Part shown: positions 34,558 through 44,100 of the stretch, one piece after another | How the letters are laid out: each line of letters opens with the position of its first letter | Position numbering within the stretch: position 1 is the stretch's first letter | DNA from: Streptomyces sp. WAC 01529 | Lineage (GTDB): Bacteria; Actinomycetota; Actinomycetes; Streptomycetales; Streptomycetaceae | NCBI RefSeq assembly: GCF_003945545.1 | Contig: NZ_CP029617.1 | Location: 2,863,001-2,927,000, forward strand | Length of the DNA stretch: 64,000 nucleotides | Direction of reading: 5' to 3' | The notes under the pieces: generated by a model | Seen by the model: the letters and a program-made list of their open reading frames with translations, nothing else | Told to the model about the DNA's origin: nothing | Databases searched by the model: none | Position numbers and translations under genes: made by a program

Positions 34558-37500
34558 TCAGGCCGTCTCCACCGGCTCCCCCACGAAGGTCCGCCACAGG
34601 CGCGCGTACCGCCCCTCACGCGCGAGCAGTTCCTCGTGCGTGCCGTCCTCGGCGACGCGCCCGTCGTCCATCACGACGACGCGGTCGGCGCGGGCGGCCG
34701 TGGTGAGGCGGTGGGCGACGACCAGGGTGGTGCGCTTGCCCGCGATGCGGTCGGTGGCGTGGTTGACCTGCGCCTCTGTGGCGAGGTCGAGCGCGGCGGT
34801 CGCCTCGTCGAGGAGCAGGATGTCGGGGTCGACCAGCTCGGCGCGGGCGAGCGCGATCAGCTGCCGCTGGCCCGCCGAGAGGTTGCGGCCGCGCTCGCTG
34901 ACCTCGTGGAGGTAGCCGCCGTCGAGGGTGGCGATCATCTCGTGCGCGCCGACCGCGCGGGCGGCGGCCTCGACCTGGGCGTCGGTGGCGTCGGGCCGGC
35001 CGTAGGCGATGGCGTCGCGGACCGTGCCCGCGAAGAGGTAGGCCTCCTGCGGCACGACACCGAGGCGGTGGCGGTACGCGGTGAGGTCCAGGGAGCGCAG
35101 ATCGGTGCCGTCGACGGTCACGCGCCCGCTCGTGGGGTCGTAGAAGCGGGCGACGAGCTTGACGAGCGTCGACTTGCCCGCGCCGGTCTCGCCGACGAAG
35201 GCGACGGTCTGCCCGGCGGGGATCCGCAGGCTGACGTCGGTGAGGGCCGCCTCCTCGCCGTTGTACGCGAACCGCACGTCCTCGAAGGCGATCTCGCCGC
35301 GCAGCGAGAGGACGTCCCGCGGCTCGTCGGCGGCCTTGGTGGACGTCGGCTCCTGGAGCAGTTCCTGGATGCGGCCGAGCGAGACGGTGGCCTGCTGGTA
35401 GCCGTCGAAGACCTGCGAGAGCTGCTGCACGGGCGCGAAGAACAGGTCGATGTAGAGCAGATAGGCGACGAGCGCGCCCGTCGTCAGCGTGCCCGCCTCG
35501 ACCCGCCCCGCGCCCACGATCAGCACGGCGACCACCGCGAGGGACGACAGGAACTGCACGAACGGGAAGTACACGGAGATCAGCCACTGGCCGCGGATGC
35601 GGGCCTGGCGGTAGCTGTCGCTGTTGCGCGCGAACCGCTCGGCGCCCGAGCGCTCGCGCCGGAAGGCCTGCACGATGCGCAGCCCGGCGACGGACTCCTG
35701 GAGGTCGGCGTTGACGACGGAGACGCGCTCGCGCGCCAGCTCGTACGCCTGCACGCTGGACTTGCGGAAGAAGTACGTGCCGACGATGAGCACCGGCAGT
35801 GTCGCGAAGACGACGAGCGCCAGCTCCACGTCGATGACGAGCAGCGCGACCATGATCCCGAAGAAGGTCACGACGGAGACGAAGGCGGTCACGAGACCCG
35901 TTTGGAGGAACGTCGACAGCGCGTCCACGTCCGTGGTCATCCGGGTCATGATGCGACCGGTCAGCTCACGCTCGTAGTAGTCGAGCCCGAGCCGCTGCAA
36001 CTGCGCGAAGATCTTCAGCCGCAGCGCGTACAGAACCCTTTCGCCGGTGCGTCCCGTCATCCGCATCTCACCTGTCTGCGCCACCCACTGCACGGCGACG
36101 GCGGCCAGCGCGAGCCCGGAGGCGACCCAGACCGCGCCGAGCGCGAGCTGGTTGACGCCCTCGTCGATGCCGTGCCGGATCAGGACGGGGAGCAGCAGTC
36201 CCATGCCCGCGTCGACCGCGACGAGCAGCAGGCTCAGGAGCAGCGGAAGCCCGAACCCGCCGAGCAGCCTGCGCAGGTTGTACGAATCCTCGGGTGTGAC
36301 GGCGCGTGCCTCGTCGATGCCGGGCTTGTCGTCGGCCGGGGGCAGCGCGTCGACCTGGGCGAGCAGCTCCGGCGTGGACGGCATCCCGGAGAGCGCCGGA
36401 TCCTTGGCGGAGTCCGGCTCGCGGTCACCGGTCCACAGGGCGGGCGTGATGCCGCGCTCGGCGTCGAACTCGGCGTCCAGCTCGTCGCGTATCGAGGTGT
36501 CCTCGGGCAGGTCGGCGGGGTACGCGTGGCCGGGCGATACGCCGCCCAGCTCGTCGGGGTCGGTGAGCAGGCGCCGGTAGAGGGCGGAGCGCTCCTGGAG
36601 CTCCTCGTGGGTGCCGAGGTCGGCGAGGCGCCCGTCGTCGAGGACGGCGATGCGGTCGGCGAGGCCCAGGGTGGAGCGGCGGTGGGCGATGAGGAGGGTG
36701 GTCCGCCCCGCCATGACGCCCCGCAGTGCCTCGTGGATCTCGTGCTCCACGCGCGCGTCCACCGCCGATGTCGCGTCGTCGAGGACGAGGAGGCGGGGGT
36801 CGGTGAGGATGGCGCGGGCGAGCGCGATGCGCTGGCGCTGGCCGCCGGAGAGGGTGAGGCCGTGCTCGCCGACCGTGGTGTCGTACCCGTCGGGCAGTTC
36901 GGCGATGAACCGGTCGGCCTGGGCGGCGCGCGCGGCGGTCTCGATCTGCTCCTGGGTGGCGTCGGGGTGGCCGTACGCGATGTTCGCGCGGACCGTGTCG
37001 GAGAAGAGGAAGGAGTCCTCGGGGACGAGCCCGATGGCGGAGCGCAGCGAGTCGAGGGTCAGTTCGCGCACGTCGTGGCCGCCGATGAGGACGGCGCCGT
37101 GCGTCACGTCGTAGAAGCGGGGCAGCAGCAGCGAGACGGTCGACTTGCCGCTGCCGGAGGAGCCGACGACGGCGAGGGTCTCGCCGGGGGCTATCTGGAA
37201 GGTCAGCCCGTCGAGGACGGGGCGGTCGTCCTCGTACGCGAACCCGACGTCGTCGAACTCGACGGTGGCCGGGGCGTCGGCGGGCAGCTCCTTGGTCCCG
37301 TCGCTCATGCTCGGCTCGGTGTCGATCAGTTCGAGGACGCGCTCGACGCCCGCGCGGGCCTGCTGCCCGACGGTGAGGACCATGGCGAGCATGCGCACAG
37401 GACCGACGAGCTGCGCGAGATAGGTGGAGAAGGCGACGAACGTACCGAGTGTGATCTCCCCGCGCACGGCGAGCCAGCCGCCGAGGGCGAGCATGGCGAC

Positions 37501-38280
37501 CTGGCCGAGCATCGGGACGGCCTGGAGGGCGGGGGTGTAGCGGGAGTTGAGCCTGATGGTCCGCAGCCGCCCCGCGAACAGCTTGCGCCCGACCTCGCGG
37601 AGCTTGCCGGTCTCCTGGTCCTCCTGCCCGAACCCCTTCACCACGCGTACGCCGCTGACGGCGCCGTCGACCACTCCGGCGACGGCGGCCGCCTGGGCCT
37701 GCGCGTACCAGGTGGCCGGGTGCAGCCGGGTGCGGGAGCGGCGGGCGATGAACCACAGGGCGGGGGCGACGGCGAGGGCGACGAGGGTGAGCGGCAGCGA
37801 GAGCCAGGCCATGATGCCCAGCGAGATCACGAAGAGCAGGATGTTGCCGATGGTCATCGGCAGCATGAAGAGCAGGCCCTGGATGAGCTGGAGGTCGCTG
37901 GTGGCGCGCCCGACGACCTGCCCGGTGGACAGCTCGTCCTGGCGCCGCCCGTCGAGCCGGGTGATCGTCCCGTACATCTCGGTGCGCAGGTCGTGCTGGA
38001 CGTCGAGGGCGAGGCGGCCGCCGTAGTAGCGGCGGATGTAGGTGAAGACGTAGACGAGGGCGGCGGCGCCGATCAGCGCGCCCGCCCAGGGGCCCATGGA
38101 ACGTCCGCCGCCCTGCCCGTCCGCCCCGATGACGTCATCGATGATCACCTTGGTGATCAGGGGGACAAGGGCCATGACGGCCATGCCGGCGAGCGAGGCC
38201 CCGAGCGCGAGCACGACGTCCTTCGGATACCGCCACGCGTATCCGCTGAGCCGCCGCGCCCATCCCCGTTGCTCTGTCAC
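34558..38280 (-). CDS. Fused double ABC exporter (TMD-NBD-TMD-NBD)
   Basis: A 1240-residue protein in which two half-exporters are joined. NBD1 has Walker A VVGSSGSGKST (about residues 371-381), signature LSGGQ (478-482) and Walker B VLDDATSAVD; NBD2 has VGETGAGKST, LSAGQ and LLLDEATAALD. In NBD1 the Q-loop reads VPEDSFLF and the catalytic Glu is Asp, whereas NBD2 has VPQEAYLF and Glu. This is the asymmetry of heterodimeric exporters such as TM287/288. The linker (about 590-650) is acidic. The GTG start at 38280 has GGGAGG upstream. The cargo is unknown; multidrug or lipid export is plausible. Confidence 0.9.
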   Translation of the reverse strand: MTEQRGWARRLSGYAWRYPKDVVLALGASLAGMAVMALVPLITKVIIDDVIGADGQGGGRSMGPWAGALIGAAALVYVFTYIRRYYGGRLALDVQHDLRTEMYGTITRLDGRRQDELSTGQVVGRATSDLQLIQGLLFMLPMTIGNILLFVISLGIMAWLSLPLTLVALAVAPALWFIARRSRTRLHPATWYAQAQAAAVAGVVDGAVSGVRVVKGFGQEDQETGKLREVGRKLFAGRLRTIRLNSRYTPALQAVPMLGQVAMLALGGWLAVRGEITLGTFVAFSTYLAQLVGPVRMLAMVLTVGQQARAGVERVLELIDTEPSMSDGTKELPADAPATVEFDDVGFAYEDDRPVLDGLTFQIAPGETLAVVGSSGSGKSTVSLLLPRFYDVTHGAVLIGGHDVRELTLDSLRSAIGLVPEDSFLFSDTVRANIAYGHPDATQEQIETAARAAQADRFIAELPDGYDTTVGEHGLTLSGGQRQRIALARAILTDPRLLVLDDATSAVDARVEHEIHEALRGVMAGRTTLLIAHRRSTLGLADRIAVLDDGRLADLGTHEELQERSALYRRLLTDPDELGGVSPGHAYPADLPEDTSIRDELDAEFDAERGITPALWTGDREPDSAKDPALSGMPSTPELLAQVDALPPADDKPGIDEARAVTPEDSYNLRRLLGGFGLPLLLSLLLVAVDAGMGLLLPVLIRHGIDEGVNQLALGAVWVASGLALAAVAVQWVAQTGEMRMTGRTGERVLYALRLKIFAQLQRLGLDYYERELTGRIMTRMTTDVDALSTFLQTGLVTAFVSVVTFFGIMVALLVIDVELALVVFATLPVLIVGTYFFRKSSVQAYELARERVSVVNADLQESVAGLRIVQAFRRERSGAERFARNSDSYRQARIRGQWLISVYFPFVQFLSSLAVVAVLIVGAGRVEAGTLTTGALVAYLLYIDLFFAPVQQLSQVFDGYQQATVSLGRIQELLQEPTSTKAADEPRDVLSLRGEIAFEDVRFAYNGEEAALTDVSLRIPAGQTVAFVGETGAGKSTLVKLVARFYDPTSGRVTVDGTDLRSLDLTAYRHRLGVVPQEAYLFAGTVRDAIAYGRPDATDAQVEAAARAVGAHEMIATLDGGYLHEVSERGRNLSAGQRQLIALARAELVDPDILLLDEATAALDLATEAQVNHATDRIAGKRTTLVVAHRLTTAARADRVVVMDDGRVAEDGTHEELLAREGRYARLWRTFVGEPVETA

Positions 38281-38370
38281 GTGCTGCCTCCCGTAGACCT
38301 GACCTGCCGAGAGGCCCAACGCGGCGGGAGCCGAATTTCATCCCGCCGCGCTGGAAGGAGGCGCCGAGGA

Positions 38371-38428
38371 AGCGCCCCGAAGGGGCGCGGGGAACTGCGC
38401 GACCAGCCACAGCGCTCCCGCGGCTGGT
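38371..38428. repeat. Dispersed 41-bp Streptomyces repeat, copy 2
   Basis: Positions 38371-38411 are identical to 14837-14877. Downstream, CGACCAGCC-type sequence pairs perfectly with GGCTGGTCG (38420-38428 with 38400-38408), giving a second stem. It lies just after the stop of the serine-hydrolase gene on the minus strand and probably serves as its terminator. Confidence 0.85.
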
Positions 38429-38454
38429 CGATGGGCCCGCGGTCCCCGGGGGAC

Positions 38455-39393
38455 TCAGCTGCCGGGAACCGCCACAAAGGCCTCCCGCGGCGTGTCCGTG
38501 GGCACATAACGCCCGGCCGCCGAAGCCCGAGGAGCAAGATCCTTATGAATAGCCTTGGCCACGCCCTGAATCGTGGCGACCCCGTAATTCATGGTGCTGT
38601 TGCCGTGCGTGAGCACGGAGATCGTGTAGTCATGCCCGCCGCCCTTGAACGCGCCGATGCTGTGCACCCGCCAGCCGTGCGTCGACCGCTGCAACCAGCC
38701 GTTCTTGACGTGTATCGAGACTCCGGCCGGCGCCCCCGCCGGGGTGCCCCAGCGCTGCGAGGAGACGACCTTGCCCATCAGCTTCAGCATGTAGGCGCGG
38801 GCGTTGTCGCTCAGGACGGAGTTCTCGGCGGTGATCAGCGCGAGGAGCTTCTGCTCGTCGGCCGCGTTGATCCGGGTCAGGCCCCAGTAGCCGCCGGACC
38901 CCGGCACGGTCTTCGTCATCTTGGCGGCCTTGAGGAAAGCGTTGATCTTACCCGTGCCGAGCTGGCGCCAGAGCGTGCTGGTCGCCGCGTTGTCGGACTG
39001 GGTGATCATGGCGTACGCGAGGTCGGACTCGCGCTCCGTCAGCTTCCGCTCGGTCTTCTTCGCGTCCCACAGGAGCGTGGCGAGGACGGTCGCCTTGACG
39101 ATGCTGGCCGAGTCGAACGAGGTGGTGGAGCGCAGGGTGCAGGTGGTGCCCGTGGTGCGGTCGCGAAGGCCGATCGCGATCGTCCCCTTGCGGTTCTTCA
39201 GCGCCGCCGTGATGTCCTTGGTGAGCTTGGCGGCCAGGCCGGCCTGGGCCGAGGTGCAGGTGACCGTCGGTGCGGGCGCGGCGACGGCCGGCGCGGCGGT
39301 CGCGACCGCGCCGAGCGGCACGAGAACACCGGCGGCGAGCCCCGCGGAGAGCAGACGGGCACGCCGGGATATCCCGGATACCGGGTGAGTCAT
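38455..39393 (-). CDS. Secreted class A beta-lactamase-like serine hydrolase
   Basis: A 312-residue exported protein with signal peptide (RARLLSAGLAAGVLVPLGAV...APAVAAPA). The active-site motifs of the beta-lactamase/DD-peptidase fold are visible: SIVK (SxxK, about residues 97-100), SDN (about 133-135) and HVKNG (K-T/S-G equivalent, about 228-232). The Glu of the class A omega loop is not obvious, so a penicillin-binding or esterase role is as likely as beta-lactamase activity. It is separated from the downstream ABC exporter gene by the dispersed repeat. Confidence 0.8.
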   Translation of the reverse strand: MTHPVSGISRRARLLSAGLAAGVLVPLGAVATAAPAVAAPAPTVTCTSAQAGLAAKLTKDITAALKNRKGTIAIGLRDRTTGTTCTLRSTTSFDSASIVKATVLATLLWDAKKTERKLTERESDLAYAMITQSDNAATSTLWRQLGTGKINAFLKAAKMTKTVPGSGGYWGLTRINAADEQKLLALITAENSVLSDNARAYMLKLMGKVVSSQRWGTPAGAPAGVSIHVKNGWLQRSTHGWRVHSIGAFKGGGHDYTISVLTHGNSTMNYGVATIQGVAKAIHKDLAPRASAAGRYVPTDTPREAFVAVPGS

Positions 39394-39512
39394 GGATTCT
39401 TCCCATCCCCTTGGGCAGTACAAGACCCTCGGGGTCCGTACCAGCGCGCCCCCTGCGCGCTTGCACCAGATGACTCACCGACACCGGCGATGGTTGTACG
39501 AAAAGAAGCTGA

Positions 39513-41201
39513 TCAGTCGAGGTGTGTCGGAGCGAACATCTTCAGCACCGCCGGAAGCACCACCACGGACGGCCCCGGCTCGGCCAGCGCCTTCGCGAGG
39601 TCGTCCCGGAGCGTCTCGGGGGTCGTACGGATCCCCGGCACCCCGAAGGACTCCGCGAGGGCCACGAAGTCCGGGCGGGACAGCTCCGTCGCGGTCGCCT
39701 CGCCGAAGGCGTCGGACATGTACTCGCGCAGGATGCCGTAGCCACCGTCGTCGACGATCAGCCAGGTCACCGGCAGGTCGTACTGGCGGGCCGTGGCCAG
39801 CTCGGCGATCGAGTACATCGCGCCGCCGTCCCCGGAGACCGCGAGGACCGGCTGGGACGGGTCGGCGACCGCCGCGCCGAGCGCGGCGGGGAAGCCGTAG
39901 CCGAGGCCGCCCGCGCCCTGCGCCGAGTGCATGGTGTTGGGCCGCCGCGCGTCGAACGCCGACCATGCCCAGTACGCGAGGATCGTCATGTCCCAGAAGG
40001 ACGGCGCCGCGTCCGGCAGCGCCGCGCGCACGGAGGCGAGGATCCGCTGCTCCAGCGTGAGGTCCTGGGACGCGATCCGCGCGCGGACCTTCTCCAGGAG
40101 GGCCGCCACCCGCTCGGGGGCCGAGGGGTCCTCGCGGGGCGCGTCGATCGTCTCCAGGAGCGCCGAGAGCGCGAGGCGCGCGTCCGCGTGGATGCCGAGT
40201 CCGGGGTGGTTGGACTCCAGCTTCCCGGCGTCGGCCTCGATCTGGATGACCCGGCCGCGCGGCTTGAACGTGTGGTAGTTCGACGACAGCTCGCCGAGCC
40301 CCGAGCCGACCACGAGGAGGACGTCCGCGTCCTCCAGGAAGTCGGTGGTGTGGCGGTCCTCCAGCCACGACTGGAGGGAGAGCGGGTGCTCCCAGGGGAA
40401 GGCGCCCTTGCCGCCGAAGGTCGTGACGACCGGGGCGCTCACCAGCTCGGCGAGGGCCAGGAGCTTCCCGGAGGCGTCCGAGCGGACCACACCGCCGCCC
40501 GCGATGATCGCGGGGCGCTCGGCGCGGGAGAGCAGGTCGGCGGCGACCGCGGTCAGCTCCGGGCGCGGGACGACCTCGTCCGGCGTCGCGTCCATCGCCG
40601 TGACGACCGGCAGCGTCGTCTCCGCCAGGAGCACGTCCTGCGGGATCTCCACCCAGACCGGGCCGTGCGGCGCGGTCAGCGCGGACTCCCAGGCCGCGGC
40701 GATCGCCGAGGGGATCTGGGAGGCCGTGCGGACCGTGTGGACCGACTTCACGATGTCGCGGAAGGACGCCTGCTGGTCGCGCAGCTCGTGCAGATAGCCG
40801 TGGCGCCCGCCCCCGAGGCCCGCCACCGGCACCTGGCTGCCGATCGCGAGGACCGGCGACGAGCCGGCCGCCGCCTCCTGGAGCGCGGCGAGCGAGGTGA
40901 GCGCGCCGGGTCCGGTGGACAGCAGCAGCGGGGCCACCTCGCCGGTGATACGGCCGTACGCGTCCGCCGCGAACCCGGTGTTGTTCTCGACGCGCAGACC
41001 CACGTACGTCAGCGAGGAGCGGCGCAGGGCGTCGAACATGCCGAGCGCGTGCTGGCCCGGCAGGCCGAAGACGGTGGTCGCGCCGAGGCCGGACAGGGTC
41101 TCGACGACGAGATCGCCGCCGTTGCGCCCGGGGGGCGGGTTCAGGGCGGCCTCCGTCTGGCGCGGGGTGGGGCGCAGCACCAGGTCGTGGTCGTGGGTCA
41201 T
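39513..41201 (-). CDS. Thiamine-diphosphate-dependent enzyme, acetolactate synthase/2-oxo acid decarboxylase-like
   Basis: A 562-residue ThDP enzyme. The activating Glu is in GLRVENNTGFAADAYGR (about residue 69), the middle domain follows, and the cofactor motif begins GDGGAMYSIAELATARQYDL with VDDGGYGI in place of the usual NN. It lies in an operon with a ureohydrolase and an SSS symporter, which makes a 2-ketoarginine (5-guanidino-2-oxopentanoate) decarboxylase of AruI type more likely than an anabolic acetolactate synthase; this is inference from context. The ATG at 41201 was chosen as the first of the MTHDHDLVL sequence. Confidence 0.72.
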   Translation of the reverse strand: MTHDHDLVLRPTPRQTEAALNPPPGRNGGDLVVETLSGLGATTVFGLPGQHALGMFDALRRSSLTYVGLRVENNTGFAADAYGRITGEVAPLLLSTGPGALTSLAALQEAAAGSSPVLAIGSQVPVAGLGGGRHGYLHELRDQQASFRDIVKSVHTVRTASQIPSAIAAAWESALTAPHGPVWVEIPQDVLLAETTLPVVTAMDATPDEVVPRPELTAVAADLLSRAERPAIIAGGGVVRSDASGKLLALAELVSAPVVTTFGGKGAFPWEHPLSLQSWLEDRHTTDFLEDADVLLVVGSGLGELSSNYHTFKPRGRVIQIEADAGKLESNHPGLGIHADARLALSALLETIDAPREDPSAPERVAALLEKVRARIASQDLTLEQRILASVRAALPDAAPSFWDMTILAYWAWSAFDARRPNTMHSAQGAGGLGYGFPAALGAAVADPSQPVLAVSGDGGAMYSIAELATARQYDLPVTWLIVDDGGYGILREYMSDAFGEATATELSRPDFVALAESFGVPGIRTTPETLRDDLAKALAEPGPSVVVLPAVLKMFAPTHLD

Positions 41202-41217
41202 GCGGCGTCTTCTCCTT

Positions 41218-41285
41218 CTCGCCCGGGCCACGGCCCGGCGGGCGTTCCGGTCCTCGCCCGGGCTACGGCCCGGCGGGCGTTCCGG
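41218..41285. repeat. Two 33-bp direct repeats with inverted arms between ureohydrolase and ThDP genes
   Basis: 41218-41250 and 41253-41285 differ by one base. Each contains CGCCCGGGC and ACGGCCCGGCGGGCG, which can fold on itself. Further GGCCGGG words continue to about 41345. The block fills most of the 177-base gap between two genes transcribed in the same direction and could reduce readthrough from the ureohydrolase gene into the ThDP gene. Confidence 0.75.
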
Positions 41286-41378
41286 CAGGCGTCCGGCCGG
41301 GGGTCCGGCCGGGCGCACGGGCCGCCGGGCCGCGCACGGCCCGGCGTGCCACGGTCTCCGGCGGCCTCGCGGCCGTGG

Positions 41379-42380
41379 TCACTTCGCGTGCTGCTCCCCG
41401 CCGGAGGCACGGGCGGCGGCGATCTGCCTGCTCATGATCGTCGTCAGCTCGTACGCCGTGTGGGAGGCGGCGACCGCGGTGATCTCCGCGTGGTCGTAGG
41501 CCGGGGCGACCTCGACGACGTCCGCCGAGACGAGGTTGCAGGAGGACAGGCCGCGCAGGATCTCGAGCAGCTCGCGGGAGGTCATGCCGCCCGCCTCGGG
41601 GGTGCCGGTGCCGGGCGCGTGGGCCGGGTCGAGGCAGTCGATGTCGATGGAGATGTACAGCGGGCGGTCGCCGATGCGCTGGCGCAGCTGGTCGGCGACC
41701 TCGTCGGCGCCGCGGCGGTAGATGTCCGCCGAGGTGACGATGCCGAAGCCCATCTTCTCGTCGTCGGTGAGGTCCTTCTTGCCGTACAGCGGGCCGCGCG
41801 TGCCGACGTGGGAGAGCGCCTCGGTGTCGAGGATGCCCTCCTCGACGGCCCGGCGGAACGGCGTGCCGTGCGTGTACTCCGCGCCGAAGTACGTGTCCCA
41901 GGTGTCCAGGTGGGCGTCGAAGTGGAGCAGCGCGACCGGGCCGTGCTTCTTGGCGACCGAGCGCAGCAGCGGCAGCGCGATGGTGTGGTCGCCGCCGAGG
42001 GTCATCATGCGGGCGCCGGAGCCGAGCAGGTCGTCGGCGGCGGCCTCGATGGTCTCCACCGCCTCGTTGATGTTGAACGGGTTCGCGGCTATGTCACCGG
42101 CGTCCGCGACCTGCGCGAGCGCGAAGGGCGAGGCGTCCTGCGCCGGGTTGTAGGGGCGCAGGAGGCGGGAGGCCTCACGGATGGCGTTGCCGCCGAAGCG
42201 GGCGCCGGGGCGGTAGGAGACGCCGGAGTCGAAGGGCACGCCGACCACCGCGACGTCGGTCTTGCCGCCGACCTCGTCGAGGCGGGGCAGTCGCGCGTAT
42301 GTCGCCGGGCCCGCGTACCGGGGGATGCGGGAGGAGTCGACGGGGCCGCGGGGGGTCGTCGGGGTCTCGGCGCTGCTCAT
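41379..42380 (-). CDS. speB: Agmatinase-family ureohydrolase
   Basis: A 333-residue manganese ureohydrolase that removes urea from a guanidino compound. The metal-binding motifs are complete: [18 protein letters not shown] and [22 protein letters not shown]. The family includes agmatinase, guanidinobutyrase and guanidinopropionase, and the sequence does not decide between them. It lies 77 bp after an SSS symporter gene, and upstream of a ThDP enzyme gene, on a probable common transcript. The ATG at 42380 has AGAAGGAAA upstream. Confidence 0.85.
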   Translation of the reverse strand: MSSAETPTTPRGPVDSSRIPRYAGPATYARLPRLDEVGGKTDVAVVGVPFDSGVSYRPGARFGGNAIREASRLLRPYNPAQDASPFALAQVADAGDIAANPFNINEAVETIEAAADDLLGSGARMMTLGGDHTIALPLLRSVAKKHGPVALLHFDAHLDTWDTYFGAEYTHGTPFRRAVEEGILDTEALSHVGTRGPLYGKKDLTDDEKMGFGIVTSADIYRRGADEVADQLRQRIGDRPLYISIDIDCLDPAHAPGTGTPEAGGMTSRELLEILRGLSSCNLVSADVVEVAPAYDHAEITAVAASHTAYELTTIMSRQIAAARASGGEQHAK

Positions 42381-42457
42381 GGTCGGTTTCCTTCTGCTGG
42401 TGCGAGTACTGCGATTCAAGTGTCGCGCGCCCCACTGACAGCGGGCCGCGCGGGGAT

Positions 42458-43918
42458 CTAGACGGCCGCCGGAGCCTGAGGTTCCGTGGCGTCCCGCCCG
42501 GCGAGGCGTTCGCGCCAGGCGGCGAGGACGGCCGCGTCGGTGGGCCTGGTGGCCAGGGAGACGGCGACGTACACGGCGAGGGAGGTCAGGAGGCCGTAGT
42601 AGACGGGCTGGTTGGCGAGGATGCCGTACCCCCACATGAGCCCGATGACGGACAGGCCGCCGGCGGCGACGGCGGCGAGCGCGCCCTGCGCGGTGCCGCG
42701 GCGCCACAGCAGCCCGCCGAGGATCGGCACGAGCAGCCCGGCGACGAGCAGGTTGTAGGCGACGGTCAGCGCCTCGACGACGTCGTTGAGCGCGATGGCG
42801 ATGAGGATCACGCCGACGCCCATGACGAGGATGAAGACGCGGTTGCCCTTCACCTCGTCGTGCGGCCCGTCGTCGCCGCCGCTCCGCACGGCCCCGCGAA
42901 GGCGCGACCAGATGTCGTTGTTGGCGACGGTCGCGCAGGCGATGAGCGCTCCGGAGGACGTCGACATGACGGCGGCGAGCGCGGCGGCGAGGACGAGACC
43001 TCGTACGCCCATGGGCAGTTCGTCCTTGACGATGGTCGCGAAGGCGGCATCGGCGCTCGGCAGCTTCGGGTACATGACCTTGGCGGCGGTGCCGATGACG
43101 GCACCCGCGATCGCGTAGAGAAGGCAGTAAGTACCGGCGACCGTGCCGCCGTAGCGGGCGACCTTGTCGCTGCGCGCGGTGAAGACGCGCTGCCAGATGT
43201 CCTGCCCGATGAGCATGCCGAACGTGTAGATCAGCACGTACGTGAAGATCGTCTCGCCGCCGATGCCCAGCGGGTCGAAGTACTCGGTGGGCAGCTTCGC
43301 CCTCATCTCGCCGAAGCCGCCCGCCTTGACGACGGCGATCGGCAGCAGGAGCAACAGCACACCGATGGTCTTCACCACGAACTGCACCATGTCGGTGAGC
43401 GTGATGGACCACATGCCGCCGAGCGTGGAGTAGGCGACGACGATCGAGCCGCCGAGGATGATCGCCACCGTGCGGTTCATGTCGAACAGGACGTCGAAGA
43501 TGGTGGCGTACGCGATGGTCGAGGTGACCGCGAGCATCAGCGTGTACGCCCACATGACCACTCCGGAGATGACGCCCGCGCGCCCTCCGTAGCGCAGGTC
43601 GAGCATCTCGGAGACGGTGTAGACCTTCAGGCGCGCGATGCGGGCCGAGAAGAAGACGCTCAGCGCGAGCAGCCCGAGGCCGATGGTGAGGACCATCCAG
43701 GCGCCGGAGAGGCCGTACTGGTAGCCGAGGCCGACGCCGCCGATGGTGGAGGCCCCGCCGAGGACGATCGCGGCCATGGTGCCGGAGTACATCCACGGCC
43801 CGAGGCGGCGCCCGGCGACCAGGAATTCGCTCTTGGACTTGGCGCGGCGCATGCCCCACCAGCCCATGGCCAGCATCCCGGCGAGATAGACGACGATCAC
43901 TGTGTAGTCGACGGCCAT
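42458..43918 (-). CDS. Sodium:solute symporter (SSS family)
   Basis: A 486-residue membrane transporter starting [20 protein letters not shown] with about 13 hydrophobic segments. The SSS-type core includes [22 protein letters not shown] and the later [14 protein letters not shown] loop. The ATG at 43918 has AAGGAGG upstream. It is the first gene of the operon that includes the ureohydrolase, so it is likely to import a guanidino compound or its precursor. It is divergent from the PucR regulator. Confidence 0.88.
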   Translation of the reverse strand: MAVDYTVIVVYLAGMLAMGWWGMRRAKSKSEFLVAGRRLGPWMYSGTMAAIVLGGASTIGGVGLGYQYGLSGAWMVLTIGLGLLALSVFFSARIARLKVYTVSEMLDLRYGGRAGVISGVVMWAYTLMLAVTSTIAYATIFDVLFDMNRTVAIILGGSIVVAYSTLGGMWSITLTDMVQFVVKTIGVLLLLLPIAVVKAGGFGEMRAKLPTEYFDPLGIGGETIFTYVLIYTFGMLIGQDIWQRVFTARSDKVARYGGTVAGTYCLLYAIAGAVIGTAAKVMYPKLPSADAAFATIVKDELPMGVRGLVLAAALAAVMSTSSGALIACATVANNDIWSRLRGAVRSGGDDGPHDEVKGNRVFILVMGVGVILIAIALNDVVEALTVAYNLLVAGLLVPILGGLLWRRGTAQGALAAVAAGGLSVIGLMWGYGILANQPVYYGLLTSLAVYVAVSLATRPTDAAVLAAWRERLAGRDATEPQAPAAV

Positions 43919-44100
43919 AAGGGGGGGCCTCCTTCGCGCACCTCGGTGGCGTGTCGTGCAGATGGGGAGTGATGACCGGCCGCGGGGACATCCGCCCGTA
44001 CCCGCGACCTGCGGTCGGCACGACCTTAGGTGGCCGGAAAGCAACGCTGAAGTGTACGTTTCTTCCACTCCGACCGACCGATACGGATGGAACGTCCACC

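Noticed and set aside
34186..39741. Very long open frame on the plus strand opposite the ABC exporter (and similar long frames opposite mmsA, iolD, recD2 and others)
   Set aside because: High GC keeps antisense frames open. The translations are rich in Arg, Gly, Ala and Asp/Glu without domains, while the opposite strands encode complete, motif-bearing enzymes.
39513..41201. Biosynthetic acetolactate synthase large subunit (ilvB)
   Set aside because: No small subunit gene or ilvC follows, and the neighbours are a ureohydrolase and symporter; the cofactor motif also reads DD instead of NN.
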